A DNA stretch of 52,194 nt from Smithellaceae bacterium (GTDB lineage: Bacteria > Desulfobacterota > Syntrophia > Syntrophales > Smithellaceae): assembly GCA_030690945.1 (NCBI GenBank), contig JAUYFM010000020.1, forward strand, positions 1 to 52,194. The letters are read 5' to 3'. Under the pieces are notes generated by a model. The model searched no databases and had not been told where the DNA came from. It saw only the letters and a program-made list of their open reading frames with translations. The translations under genes were made by a program, and so were the position numbers. Positions 14,821 to 24,060 of this stretch are shown piece by piece. How positions within the stretch are numbered: position 1 is the stretch's first letter; every line of letters starts with the position of its first letter.

Positions 14821-16055
14821 TCAAACAAAATAGAAATAGAGCAAAGCAGGGACTGCTTGTGGGCATCTTTCTTCTTTTGGGATTTGCCATCCTGATCGTG
14901 GGATGCGGAAAAAAGGAAGCACCGGAGGAAGGAAAAAAGGCAGTTGTGGCGGAAAAGAAGGAATCCGGCCACAATGAAAAAAAGGAAGAGCATGGTGTCG
15001 TCACGCTGTCGCAGGACATGCAGAAGTCTTCAGGGATAGAAGTCAAACCGGTGGCCATGGAAGAAGCGGCAATCCCCATTACGGCGACGGCTGTCATCGA
15101 GATGAACATGGACAGAGCCGCCAAGATTAGTCCGCGGGTAACAGGGAAGGCTGTCAGAAGCATCGTGTCTCAGGGTGACCGGGTGAGGGCGGGACAGGCT
15201 CTTGCCTATCTCGACAGTGTGGAGCTCGATCAGATATGGAGCGATTATCGCAAGGCGCAGGGGAAAGTAGAGCTGGCCAGGAGAAACCTCCAGCGGGAGG
15301 AAACCCTGTTTCTAAAGAAGATCTCCCCCGAAAAAGATGTGCTGAAGGCCAGGCAGGAGTTGGGAGAGGCAGAGGCGGATATTAACTTTGCCCAGGAGCG
15401 TTTCCGGCTTGTCGGCGTCGATGTTGCGCAGTTTGCTGCAACCAAGGGCAACGGCAGCCATCCCCTTGTGCCGGTTACATCACCGGTAGGCGGGATCGTG
15501 ATAGAAAAGACGGTTACCCAGGGCGAGGTTGTCAGCCCTGAAAAAACGCTCTTTCTGGTGGCGGATCTCTCAACACTTTGGGTGGTTATCGATGTCTATG
15601 AAAAAGATATGTCCCGCCTCAAGGTCGGCACAGGTGTGAAGGTGTCGGTCACAGCCTTTCCGGATAAGGTATTTCAAGGAAAGATATCCTATATTGCCGA
15701 TGTTGTGGATGAAAAGACAAGAACCGAAAAAGCACGGGTGACCATCGACAATGCAGGCGGCCTGCTTAAGCCCGGTATGTTTGCATCCGTCCTTATTGAA
15801 ACAAGAAACGTTAAGGGCGAGCGGCTCATCGCTGTTCCGGAAGAGGCCGTGCAGATAGACGGTAGAGCGCGCTTCGTCTTTGTTCGGGTCTCTCCCGATA
15901 AATTCAAGAGAAGAGATATCGAGACAGGAAGGTCACTTGGAAAAAGCCTGGAGGTTACAGTGGGGCTTAAGGAGGGCGAGGTGATCGCAGTTAAAGGCGC
16001 CTTCACCCTGAAATCGGAACTCAAAAAAGGCGAACTTGAGGGGGATGCACACTAA
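14817..16055 (+). CDS. Periplasmic adaptor subunit (CzcB/CusB-like), operon 1
   Basis: This 412-residue membrane-fusion protein has a lipobox (FAILIVGCGKK, Cys about residue 26) after a hydrophobic stretch, then a Lys/Glu/His-rich linker that could bind metal. The barrel-sandwich halves are around KAVRSIVSQGDRVRAGQALAYLDS and SPVGGIVIEKTVTQGEVVSPEKTLF, flanking a helical hairpin (ELARRNLQREETLFLKK). The beta-barrel follows (DLSTLWVVIDVYEKDM). It links the inner-membrane pump to the TolC-like channel. Its stop overlaps the pump start by one base. Confidence 0.9.
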   Translation: MIKQNRNRAKQGLLVGIFLLLGFAILIVGCGKKEAPEEGKKAVVAEKKESGHNEKKEEHGVVTLSQDMQKSSGIEVKPVAMEEAAIPITATAVIEMNMDRAAKISPRVTGKAVRSIVSQGDRVRAGQALAYLDSVELDQIWSDYRKAQGKVELARRNLQREETLFLKKISPEKDVLKARQELGEAEADINFAQERFRLVGVDVAQFAATKGNGSHPLVPVTSPVGGIVIEKTVTQGEVVSPEKTLFLVADLSTLWVVIDVYEKDMSRLKVGTGVKVSVTAFPDKVFQGKISYIADVVDEKTRTEKARVTIDNAGGLLKPGMFASVLIETRNVKGERLIAVPEEAVQIDGRARFVFVRVSPDKFKRRDIETGRSLGKSLEVTVGLKEGEVIAVKGAFTLKSELKKGELEGDAH

Positions 16056-19000
16056 TGCTGGAAAAAATAATTGCCTATACTTTGAAACAAAAAGGGATGG
16101 TTATCTTTCTGTCACTTTTAATCATCGCGGCAGGCGTCTATTCCTATTCAACATTGCCGATCGATGCTTTTCCGGATGTAACCAACATTCAAGTTGAAGT
16201 CATCAGCCACGCCGACGGCCTGTCGGCCATAGAGATTGAGAGAAATGTCACTTACCCGATTGAGATGGCCATGCGCGGTTTGCCGGATATCGAACAAATT
16301 CGTTCGGTCACCAAGTTCGGCCTCTCCATCGTAACCATAGTATTCAAAGATAATGTCGATATTTATTTTGCGCGACAGTTGGTATTTGAACGATTGGCGG
16401 AAGCCCGGGAAAAGGTTCCTAAAGGCGTTGAAGTTGCCATGGGACCAATCGGGACGGCAATGGGTGAGATCTATCAGTATACTCTTGAAGGGAAAATGCC
16501 GACGGCCCCCCTGCAAAAAATATCCTACCTGACCAACCTGAGAACAATTCAAGAGTGGATTATTACCCCGCAGTTAAAAAGTGTTGCCGGGGTGAATGAA
16601 ATAAATTCTTACGGCGGATACTTCAAGCAATACCAGGTGATTGTATCGCCTGCAAAATTAGTGAATTATGGCATATCGGTTGACGATGTGTATTTGGCCA
16701 TTGGCAACAATAATCAAAACGTTGGTGGTAATATTCTGGAGCGGAATACAGATCAATATATCGTTCGTGGTGTCGGCTTGTTAAAAGATATTAGTGACAT
16801 AGAAAACATTGTGCTGAAATCGCAAAAAGGAACACCAACATATGTGAGGGATGTTGCCGAAGTAAAGATTGGCGAGGCCGTGCGGATGGGTGCGGCGATG
16901 AAAGACGGTAAGGATGAAGCCGTCGGTGGAATCGTCATGATGCTGCGCGGCGAAAACAGCCGTGACGTTGTTCGCCGGGTAGCCCAAAAAGTTAAGGAAA
17001 TGAATGAGAACAATATGCTTCCGGACGGCGTCAAGATTGTTCCTTATTACGACAGAAGCGATATTGTGAACGCGAGCGTAGGCACGGTAAACAAAGCTCT
17101 GGTCGAAGGCGCTATTCTGGTTCTGATCGTCCTGTACCTCCTGCTGAATAGTTTCCGGGGCAGTCTTGTCGTTCTCATAATATTGCCACTATCTTTACTG
17201 GCCACGTTCATTGTGATGAAACTGGTTGGCATCAGCGCGAATCTGATGTCGCTCGGCGGCCTGGCGATTTCCATCGGCATGATCATCGACACGACGATCA
17301 TTCAGGTTGAGAATGTTCAACGGCATTTAAGTGAAGAGATGGGAAAGCATCCAAAATTATTGACGGTCCTTAAAGCCGTGATGGAGGTCAGAAAACCGAG
17401 TATCTTCGGTGAAATGATTATTGCCATCACGTTTATCCCGATTCTTTCCTTATCCGGAATTGAAGGGAAAATGTTCGGACCACTGGCTACAACTGTTACT
17501 CTCGCTCTTCTTTCATCATTGTTACTCTCCATATTCGTTGTTCCGGTTCTCTGCAGCCTCTTTCTGAAACCACAACCGGAGAAAGAAAGCTTCATCATGC
17601 GATATGCCAAGAAAGCTTATTTGCCGCTTCTGGGATACGCCATGAACAAGAAAAAAGTAATCTTAAGCATTGCCGGCGTTTTCCTGGTGATTTCACTGTT
17701 TCTAATCACCCGATTGGGGACGGAGTTTATCCCGACGATGGATGAAGGCTCGTTTGATATGGATGTGGCCATGCTTCCCGGTGTTTCACTGGCGACAGCA
17801 ATGGAAGTAAATCAACGCGCCGCTCAAAAACTGAAGCAGTTTGATGAACTGGATATCGTGGTATCGCGTACCGGACAAACCGGTGTTGCCCTGGATACCC
17901 GGGGTTCGGATAAAACCGGGTATGTTGGAATATTCAAACCAAAGAGTGAATGGAAACGGGATATTTCGAAAGAAGAATTGACCAATGAAATGCGTAAGTC
18001 ATTGGAGTCGATAGCAGGGATCAGTTTTGGTTTCAGCCAGCCGATCCAGTGCCGGATTGATGAGCTTATTGCCGGAACTCGCGCGCAACTGATCGTTAAG
18101 CTGTTTGGTGAAGACATTGACGTGCTCGCCGCCAAGTCGGCTGAAATCGCGAAAGTGCTTTCTTCCATCAAGGGGGGGACCGACCTGGCGACGGAAAAGG
18201 TGTCGGGGCAACCGTATCTGACGGTCAGCATAGACCGGGCGAAAATTGCCCGGTATGGTCTGAATATCAGCGATGTTCAAAGTGTCATTGAAATAGCGGT
18301 TGCCGGGAAATCTGCTTCCAAATTTTATGAAGAGAACCGCAGCTTTGATATAACCGTTCGTCTGCCGGAAGAAAAAAGAAATTCTCTCGAAGCGATCAAA
18401 AACATATTGGTCACCACAAAATCGGGAATGAATATTCCGCTCGAACAATTAGCGGATGTGAAGCTGATTGAAGGGCCGGTTCAAATAAGCCGTCAGGATG
18501 GAAATAGAAGAATCGGGATCGAAATGAATATCAGCGGCAGAGATATCGGCAGTTTTGTTGCAGAAGCAAAACAAAAGATAAATGAGAAAGTTAAGCTGCC
18601 GGCCGGTTATTATCTGACCTGGGGCGGACAATTCGAGAATCAAGAGCGCGCGATGAACAAACTCATGATCATCGGACCTGTTGCCGTAGGACTTATCCTG
18701 CTTCTCCTGTTCGTTACGTTTCGATCGATCCGCTTGTCACTGCTGGTCATTTCCAATCTGCCTTTTGCGTTAATCGGAGGCGTATTTGCTCTCTTTATTT
18801 CCGGACAATATTTGTCTGTTCCGGCGTCTGTGGGTTTCATCGTCTTGTTCGGCGTTGCCGTTTTAAACGGACTTGTGCTGGTGTCGCGCATCTCGCAATT
18901 GCGAGATGAGGGACTTGATTTGCAAGAAGCAATTAGAAAGGGAAGTCTGGATCGATTACGACCGGTATTGATGACTGCATTGATCTCTATTTTCAGTTTG

Positions 19001-19159
19001 ATCCCGATGTTACTTGCCAGTGGTATGGGTTCTGAAATTCAAAAACCGCTGGCAACAGTCGTCGTGGGGGGATTGATTACTTCAACTTTACTTACACTGT
19101 TAATTATTCCAGCGGTTTACGGTTGGTTTGAAAAGAGAAAAGTTGAAGAAGAAATGTAA
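16055..19159 (+). CDS. Heavy-metal RND efflux pump (CzcA/CusA family), operon 1
   Basis: This 1034-residue proton-driven inner-membrane pump of the HME-RND class has FPDVTNIQVEVISHADGLSAIEIERNVTYPIE near the N-terminus and two sets of transmembrane helices (about 335-530 and 865-1025). The TM4 signature is ISIGMIIDTTIIQVEN, with a single acidic residue where CzcA-type pumps have a DFG.IVDGAV pattern. QPIQCRIDELIAGTRAQLIVKLFG resembles CzcA-like rather than CusA-like sequence at the periplasmic substrate site. Metal specificity cannot be decided from this. A PII-like gene follows after 48 bp. Confidence 0.92.
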   Translation: MLEKIIAYTLKQKGMVIFLSLLIIAAGVYSYSTLPIDAFPDVTNIQVEVISHADGLSAIEIERNVTYPIEMAMRGLPDIEQIRSVTKFGLSIVTIVFKDNVDIYFARQLVFERLAEAREKVPKGVEVAMGPIGTAMGEIYQYTLEGKMPTAPLQKISYLTNLRTIQEWIITPQLKSVAGVNEINSYGGYFKQYQVIVSPAKLVNYGISVDDVYLAIGNNNQNVGGNILERNTDQYIVRGVGLLKDISDIENIVLKSQKGTPTYVRDVAEVKIGEAVRMGAAMKDGKDEAVGGIVMMLRGENSRDVVRRVAQKVKEMNENNMLPDGVKIVPYYDRSDIVNASVGTVNKALVEGAILVLIVLYLLLNSFRGSLVVLIILPLSLLATFIVMKLVGISANLMSLGGLAISIGMIIDTTIIQVENVQRHLSEEMGKHPKLLTVLKAVMEVRKPSIFGEMIIAITFIPILSLSGIEGKMFGPLATTVTLALLSSLLLSIFVVPVLCSLFLKPQPEKESFIMRYAKKAYLPLLGYAMNKKKVILSIAGVFLVISLFLITRLGTEFIPTMDEGSFDMDVAMLPGVSLATAMEVNQRAAQKLKQFDELDIVVSRTGQTGVALDTRGSDKTGYVGIFKPKSEWKRDISKEELTNEMRKSLESIAGISFGFSQPIQCRIDELIAGTRAQLIVKLFGEDIDVLAAKSAEIAKVLSSIKGGTDLATEKVSGQPYLTVSIDRAKIARYGLNISDVQSVIEIAVAGKSASKFYEENRSFDITVRLPEEKRNSLEAIKNILVTTKSGMNIPLEQLADVKLIEGPVQISRQDGNRRIGIEMNISGRDIGSFVAEAKQKINEKVKLPAGYYLTWGGQFENQERAMNKLMIIGPVAVGLILLLLFVTFRSIRLSLLVISNLPFALIGGVFALFISGQYLSVPASVGFIVLFGVAVLNGLVLVSRISQLRDEGLDLQEAIRKGSLDRLRPVLMTALISIFSLIPMLLASGMGSEIQKPLATVVVGGLITSTLLTLLIIPAVYGWFEKRKVEEEM

Positions 19160-19207
19160 GCGGCTGTGGAAATAGTTCACAGGCCACCCATCCATAAGGA
19201 GGATGAT

Positions 19208-19549
19208 ATGAAAGAGATAAAGGCAATCATCAGACCGCTCAAATTGTGGGATGTAGTCGAGGAACTTAAAGGAATTGAAGGACTGCCCGGTGTGACGGTA
19301 TCGGAAATCAGAGGGTTCGGCAAAAGCAGAGCGAAAAACGCAAAAGATAAAGTTGTTTACGAAATGGTGGAATTTGTTCCACGCATCCAATTAGAAGTTG
19401 TTGTCAATGATGAGATGGTGGATGCGGTTGTCAACGTCATTCAGAAATATGCTCATACCGGCAATACGGGTGATGGAAAAATCTTTGTGGTTAATGTCGA
19501 AGAAACCATAAAGATCAGAACGAACGAAAGAGGCCCTGACGCAATTTAG
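19208..19549 (+). CDS. PII-like protein associated with the RND pump (PII-NG type)
   Basis: I choose the ATG at 19208 (MKEIKAIIRPLKLWDVVEEL), which has AAGGAGGATGAT upstream and gives 113 residues, the normal PII size; an in-frame start at 19166 adds an unrelated leader. The nucleotide loop TGNTGDGKIFVVNVEETIKIRTNERG is conserved. The T-loop is short and altered (RGFGKSRAKNAKDKVVYE): the Gln of KGFGRQKG that helps bind 2-oxoglutarate and the uridylylated Tyr are absent. Divergent PII proteins next to czcA/cusA genes are a described group (PII-NG). A role in sensing nucleotide or metal state to regulate the pump is inferred. Confidence 0.85.
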   Translation: MKEIKAIIRPLKLWDVVEELKGIEGLPGVTVSEIRGFGKSRAKNAKDKVVYEMVEFVPRIQLEVVVNDEMVDAVVNVIQKYAHTGNTGDGKIFVVNVEETIKIRTNERGPDAI

Positions 19550-19570
19550 CCGTGCAGAAAAGGAGAGAAA

Positions 19571-20173
19571 ATGCAAAAAGTAATAATTAGTGTGTTTATA
19601 GGCGTAATGAGCCTTGTTTTGTTAGGGTGTGGCGCTACGGCAAAGACCATTAAACAAAAAACGCAAAGCGAACGTGTCGGTGTTTTTACAGAGATCAAAA
19701 ATGCCGAAGCACCTGCCCAGGGCTTTGCTGTTCTGACGATTAAAGCGACCATCAAGACTCATCTTGAAGGATATTACCTCCTTGAGTCAAAAGACTCTAG
19801 TCATGGGAAGTCCGGCTATCCGTTCCTGATCAATATTGACGGACAGGCAGTCACCTGGACGGCTGTCGGGCAAAAAGAAAGCGTGCCGCTCTACGATCAG
19901 GATGGGAAGACAAGCCATGATCCCGATGCAGGGGAGGGCATCAAATATATTCTGGAGAAAAAGATACAACTGCGTCCAGGAACACACAAAGTACTCATCG
20001 GATTGTCTGCCGATAACTATTTCAGGGAAGTTGAAATAACGTTTAAGGAAGGGTACGCAGCCAGACTTGAATTTAAGCCTGTTTACAACAACAAATCTTC
20101 TCCTCACAGGATTCCCACTTTTAAGAAGGGTATAAAAGAATATGAGGTCTATTTGGACAACACACGCATTTAA
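19571..20173 (+). CDS. Hypothetical lipoprotein of efflux operon 1
   Basis: This 200-residue protein has a lipobox (MSLVLLGCGAT, Cys about residue 20). The mature protein is beta-rich (AVLTIKATIKTHLEGYYLLES, YPFLINIDGQAVTW, LRPGTHKVLIGLSADNYFREVEITFKEG), consistent with a small immunoglobulin-like or PEGA-like envelope domain. It starts 21 bp after the PII-like gene and is the last gene of the operon; a stable hairpin follows. I do not recognise the family. Confidence 0.7.
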   Translation: MQKVIISVFIGVMSLVLLGCGATAKTIKQKTQSERVGVFTEIKNAEAPAQGFAVLTIKATIKTHLEGYYLLESKDSSHGKSGYPFLINIDGQAVTWTAVGQKESVPLYDQDGKTSHDPDAGEGIKYILEKKIQLRPGTHKVLIGLSADNYFREVEITFKEGYAARLEFKPVYNNKSSPHRIPTFKKGIKEYEVYLDNTRI

Positions 20174-20182
20174 TGCGGGAAA

Positions 20183-20204
20183 GCGGAGAGAGGACACTCT
20201 CCGC
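20183..20204 (+). terminator. Hairpin after efflux operon 1
   Basis: GCGGAGAG (20183-20190) and CTCTCCGC (20197-20204) form a perfect 8-bp stem with a 6-base loop, 9 bp after the lipoprotein stop. There is no clear T-run, so it may be a transcript-stabilising or Rho-assisted structure. Nothing else is seen up to 20473. Confidence 0.45.
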
Positions 20205-20473
20205 CGGCGCCTCATTAGTAAGGGCTTGCGGCATATTGAAACAGGGAAAATGATTAATACATGTATCAGGGCGCGTCCAAGGGAACACCCTTGCCTTTAA
20301 AATCATGACGCTGTGCACAGGATGCAAACATCGATGGGGGGAGCGGACTCCGTTCACGTAGAGGCCACATTATCCGTGTGGTCAAGATTTTCTTGACATA
20401 CAAGATCGTTTTGTCCTATGTTCTCACGCACAAAAAGGCAGTTCTTATCAAAAAAAGACGGACTGGAGCAGGT

Positions 20474-20842
20474 TTGAACCAGAAATTTAGAAAAATAATT
20501 GCATTGACTTTGGTAGCAGTGATGGCCTGCCTTTCCATTAATACCGTCTTTTCTGTTGCCCATGCGATTGAAGAAGCAGGTTTTTCCACTCCGCACACGA
20601 TAAAGATCGGTTTCTTGCATATCGAAACCTCCGGCCATTGCCAGGCTTGCCCCACTGACGACCACCCCAGCACCGACCATGACCATTTCAGTTGCGACCA
20701 CCATACCTCTATGTCTTTTGTTGCTCAAGTGGCTTATCGTCGTCCTGTATCGATAGGATTCCTTCATGCCAACGTAGAGCCTTTTCAATTCATCCCCGAA
20801 GTCTATCTGGACAAATTCATCCCCCCGAAGAACCTCGCCTGA
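20474..20842 (+). CDS. Small secreted His/Cys-rich protein before the second efflux operon
   Basis: The probable start is the TTG at 20474 (LNQKFRKIIALTLVAVMACLS), because GGAGCAGG lies just upstream and it puts the signal peptide at the N-terminus; an ATG at 20378 would add 32 basic residues before it. The mature part carries a clear metal-binding-like stretch, HCQACPTDDHPSTDHDHF, then CDHHTS, and ends FIPPKNLA, recalling the PPQNLFV end of the protein at 13119. Periplasmic metal handling is inferred. It is separated from the TolC-like gene by a 112-bp mobile repeat. Confidence 0.6.
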   Translation: MNQKFRKIIALTLVAVMACLSINTVFSVAHAIEEAGFSTPHTIKIGFLHIETSGHCQACPTDDHPSTDHDHFSCDHHTSMSFVAQVAYRRPVSIGFLHANVEPFQFIPEVYLDKFIPPKNLA

Positions 20843-21074
20843 AGGGCTGATGCGCTGTTCGTGCGTCCGCAATAGCACTCTGTCTGCGTCATTGCACGTA
20901 CTGTTATGTCCAGATTCCGATTCTATCGTCACTTAACATACATAATTGTGTCAGTGGACTGTTTGCTATCCAGGGTTGCAGCGGCATCTCTGCATGCGTA
21001 TTCCCTTGTGGGTAACCGGAGGAGGCATAAGGGGCTTTTAGCACAGTTGCGTCAAATGGATATCCGTCCAGTTA

Positions 21075-21186
21075 TACCAAGTTGCATTCAAAGGGTAACA
21101 AATCAATGTAGTCCGAACCTTTAGGTTCGCGTGTTTAACGGGTCTAAAGACCCATACTACTGTTGACTTTTGACGGCGACTTGGTA
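21075..21186. mobile_element. 112-bp MITE-like element, copy 1
   Basis: It starts TACCAAGTTGCATTCAAA and ends GGCGACTTGGTA, so the outer TACCAAGT/ACTTGGTA ends are inverted repeats. It is flanked by TTA on both sides (21072-21074 and 21187-21189), a target-site duplication. The interior has two small palindromes, AACCTTTAGGTT and GGGTCTAAAGACCC. The second copy at 29346-29457 has exactly the same length. No coding capacity; it would need a transposase in trans. Confidence 0.8.
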
Positions 21187-21215
21187 TTACGCTAAATTCA
21201 ATCAGGGAGGTACAA

Positions 21216-22523
21216 TTGAAACAGACTGTTTTGAAACGATTAACGAATGTCGTTGCAATGGCGGCATTAATTTGTGCAGTAACGGCGCCACTCCAGGCAG
21301 AGGAACGAGCCGTCACCCTGCCGGAAATCATGGCAATCGCTACGGAGAACAACGGTGATTTGAAGGCACTCCGCGAAGAAGCCGGGATCGGTGAAGCCGG
21401 AAAAATCAAGGCTGGTCTTTATCCTAATCCGGTGTTGGATCTGGACGGTGCAACCGGTGCCATTACCGGTAGTCCGTACGAGAACCGCTTATCCATCGGC
21501 GTATTCCAGGAATTTTTGATTGGTGGCAAACGGGGGAAACGGCTGGCCGTGGCTGAATCTGAACTGATGAGGTTCGGCAGCCGGATCAAGAATGCGGAAC
21601 GTCTGCTGTTGCTGGAGGTGAAGACAGGGTTTTACGATCTTCTTCTTGCGGAAAACCGCCTTGAGCTGGCGCACAAGTTCCGTGAACTGAACAACCAACT
21701 CCTGCAGATAACCAAAGAGCGGCTGGCTGCCGGTGATATTGCGGAACTGGACGTTAACCTGGCTAGAGTGGAAACCGCCCGTAGTGAAGGACGAAAAATC
21801 GAAGCGGAGCGCGAGGTTGTCCCGTCACGCCAGCGGCTTCTCGCTCTTATGGGGGTGACTGCTTTGACCGATCTGAAAATTGCCGGCTCTCCGGCGACGA
21901 AACCGTTTGTTACAAATCCTACGGAACTCAAGGCTCTGGCCCTGAAAAACCGTCCCGATCTGCAGGCGTTGGCATCGGAAAAGAACAAAGGAGAGGCGGA
22001 ACTCACCCTGGCTCAGGCCGAGCGGCTGCCCAACGTAACGGCAGGGATTGCCTTCAGCCGTGAAAGGTCGCTGATCTCCGTCGGCGGCGGTATGGATGAT
22101 AGGTCCACCGACTATCTGATCGGGCTGAAACTCTCAGTCCCGATTCCGTCCTTTGATCGGAATCAGGCCGGCATAAAAGAAGCCCAGACAAGAAAAAGCA
22201 GCGCTGAAATTCGACAGGCGTCTGTCCGGCAGAGTATTGAGCGAGAGGTGGAGGCTGCGCATGCGCGACTTGCCGCTACGGAAAAAGCGGCTAACATCTA
22301 CGCCAAGGAGATACTTCCGCAACTCACTGAAAACCTTAAGCTGGTACAGGAGGCTTATCGCTTGGGCGAGGTTGGAATTTTGGCGGTGATTGAGGAACAG
22401 AAGAAATTTGTCGAGGTGAATGACGCTTATCTCACTGCGCTTTACAATCGAAACAGTGCGGTCGCAAAATTGGAGGCTGCCGTGGGAGTTGAATTGAAAA
22501 AAGAAGACGGAGGAAATAAATGA
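21216..22523 (+). CDS. TolC-family outer-membrane factor (CzcC/CusC-like), operon 2
   Basis: This 435-residue protein starts at a TTG with GGGAGG ten bases upstream; no ATG fits. The signal peptide ends at LQAEE. OEP repeats begin VTLPEIMAIATENNGDLKALREEAG and GLKLSVPIPSFDRNQAGIKEA, followed by long helices. It is the outer-membrane channel for the second tripartite efflux system. Its end overlaps the adaptor start by 4 bp. Confidence 0.9.
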   Translation: MKQTVLKRLTNVVAMAALICAVTAPLQAEERAVTLPEIMAIATENNGDLKALREEAGIGEAGKIKAGLYPNPVLDLDGATGAITGSPYENRLSIGVFQEFLIGGKRGKRLAVAESELMRFGSRIKNAERLLLLEVKTGFYDLLLAENRLELAHKFRELNNQLLQITKERLAAGDIAELDVNLARVETARSEGRKIEAEREVVPSRQRLLALMGVTALTDLKIAGSPATKPFVTNPTELKALALKNRPDLQALASEKNKGEAELTLAQAERLPNVTAGIAFSRERSLISVGGGMDDRSTDYLIGLKLSVPIPSFDRNQAGIKEAQTRKSSAEIRQASVRQSIEREVEAAHARLAATEKAANIYAKEILPQLTENLKLVQEAYRLGEVGILAVIEEQKKFVEVNDAYLTALYNRNSAVAKLEAAVGVELKKEDGGNK

Positions 22524-24049
22524 GCACCTGTAAAACTGCCATGAAGTACATGGGAATATTGCTGATTCTGCTTTTCATGCTGACCGGCTGCAATCAAAAG
22601 AAACAGGACTCTGCCGCTGCCGGAGACAAGACCGAACCGATTCGGGTCACCGCCTATTCCGCCAAGAGTGAACTGTTTATGGAGTATGATCCGCCGGTGG
22701 TCGGAAAAAAGACGGGCTTTCTCATTCATCTCACCAGACTGATTGATTTCAAACCGGTCACGGAAGGGGGGCTGAAACTCGTATTTACCCCTGCCGCCGG
22801 TGAGCCTGAAACATTTACTTTGTCTGCGCCGACTCGGGCTGGAATCTATAAGATCGATGCTGCCTTTGGCAAACCGGGAAAATATTCACTGAAACTTATT
22901 ACCGACGGGAAGGGATTCGGTGACGAAATTACGGTTTCCGAAGTACAAGTGCTGAACAAGGGCGAGAAGCCTGCCGACGGATATTCCGGTGGTGGCGGTT
23001 CAATTGCCTATCTGAAGGAACAGCAGTGGGTCGTGGACTTCATGGTTGCCCAGCCGGTCAAGAGAGACTTGGGTAGCTTCGTTACCACCACGGGGGAGCT
23101 TGTGCCGGTGTCGAACGCCGAGGCAACGGTTGCCGCACCGCTTTCCGGTATTATCTCGACAACCAAGCAACTGCCGTTCATCGGCAAAAAGGTGGCAAAA
23201 GGTGAAGTCGTAGCCATGATCGATCCGCCGATCAGACCGGACGGCGGGATTGGCCAGTTGGAAGCGGCCTATGCTGAAGCAAAAAACAGGGTTGCGCTTG
23301 CGCAAAAGGAGTACGGCCGGGCAACGCGGCTCCATGAAGCCAGAATTGCACCACTGAAACGGGTCGAAGAGGCAGAAATGACTCTTTCCAGTGCGCGGGC
23401 GGCGCTTGAACCCCTGGAGAAAGCGATGGGGAGTGTCCAGGGCGAAGGTGGTGGCAGGATTGCGGTGCGCGCGCCGGTGAGCGGCACGGTGGTCGAAGTG
23501 ACTGCCGGAGCGGGTAAAGGAGTGGAGGCAGGACAGTCGATCCTGCGTATCGTCAATACCAGCACCCTCTGGCTCAAGGCCAATATTCCCGCCACCGAGA
23601 TTGGCGCTACCGGAAAATCGCTCAACGCCACCTTCACCGTTGCCGGTCTGACTGAGAAATTTAAACCATCGCGGTTGGTGTCGGTCGGCGACATGCTCGA
23701 TCCCCAGACCAGAACTCTGCCGGTATTTTTCGAGGTTCCCAATCCCTCCGGGCGCCTCAAGGTTGGACTGTTCGCCAATGTTTCCCTCCGCATCGGTTCT
23801 GTTATCGGGGCGTTGGCCGTCCCGAAGGACGCCCTGATTGAAGATGAGGGGCGCTGGTTCGTATTTATCCAGACTTCGGGAGAGGCGTTTGACAGGCGGG
23901 AGGTGAAGACCGGCGTCGAAGATGGCGGCTTTGTCCAGATCAGCAGCGGTCTCAAGGGGGACGAGCGGGTAGCCACCCGCGGCGCCTACTACGTCAAACA
24001 GGCCGAGTCCGCCGCCAAGGGCGGCGCTGATCAGGGTCACGGCCATTAA
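22520..24049 (+). CDS. Periplasmic adaptor subunit with extra N-terminal domain, operon 2
   Basis: This 509-residue protein is about 100 longer than the adaptor of operon 1. A lipobox (LLFMLTGCNQ, Cys about residue 25) is followed by an extra beta-rich domain at about 40-150 (KSELFMEYDPPVVGKKTGFLIHLTRL, TLSAPTRAGIYKIDAAFGKPGKYSLKLI) that resembles FixH/Ig-like envelope domains. The membrane-fusion core then runs VAAPLSGIISTTKQLPFIGKKVAKGEVVAMIDPP to RAPVSGTVVEVTAGAGKGVEAGQSILRIV, and the barrel follows. A His/Gly tail (GGADQGHGH) may bind metal. The pump follows after 11 bp. Confidence 0.88.
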   Translation: MSTCKTAMKYMGILLILLFMLTGCNQKKQDSAAAGDKTEPIRVTAYSAKSELFMEYDPPVVGKKTGFLIHLTRLIDFKPVTEGGLKLVFTPAAGEPETFTLSAPTRAGIYKIDAAFGKPGKYSLKLITDGKGFGDEITVSEVQVLNKGEKPADGYSGGGGSIAYLKEQQWVVDFMVAQPVKRDLGSFVTTTGELVPVSNAEATVAAPLSGIISTTKQLPFIGKKVAKGEVVAMIDPPIRPDGGIGQLEAAYAEAKNRVALAQKEYGRATRLHEARIAPLKRVEEAEMTLSSARAALEPLEKAMGSVQGEGGGRIAVRAPVSGTVVEVTAGAGKGVEAGQSILRIVNTSTLWLKANIPATEIGATGKSLNATFTVAGLTEKFKPSRLVSVGDMLDPQTRTLPVFFEVPNPSGRLKVGLFANVSLRIGSVIGALAVPKDALIEDEGRWFVFIQTSGEAFDRREVKTGVEDGGFVQISSGLKGDERVATRGAYYVKQAESAAKGGADQGHGH

Positions 24050-24060
24050 GGAGATAAATC

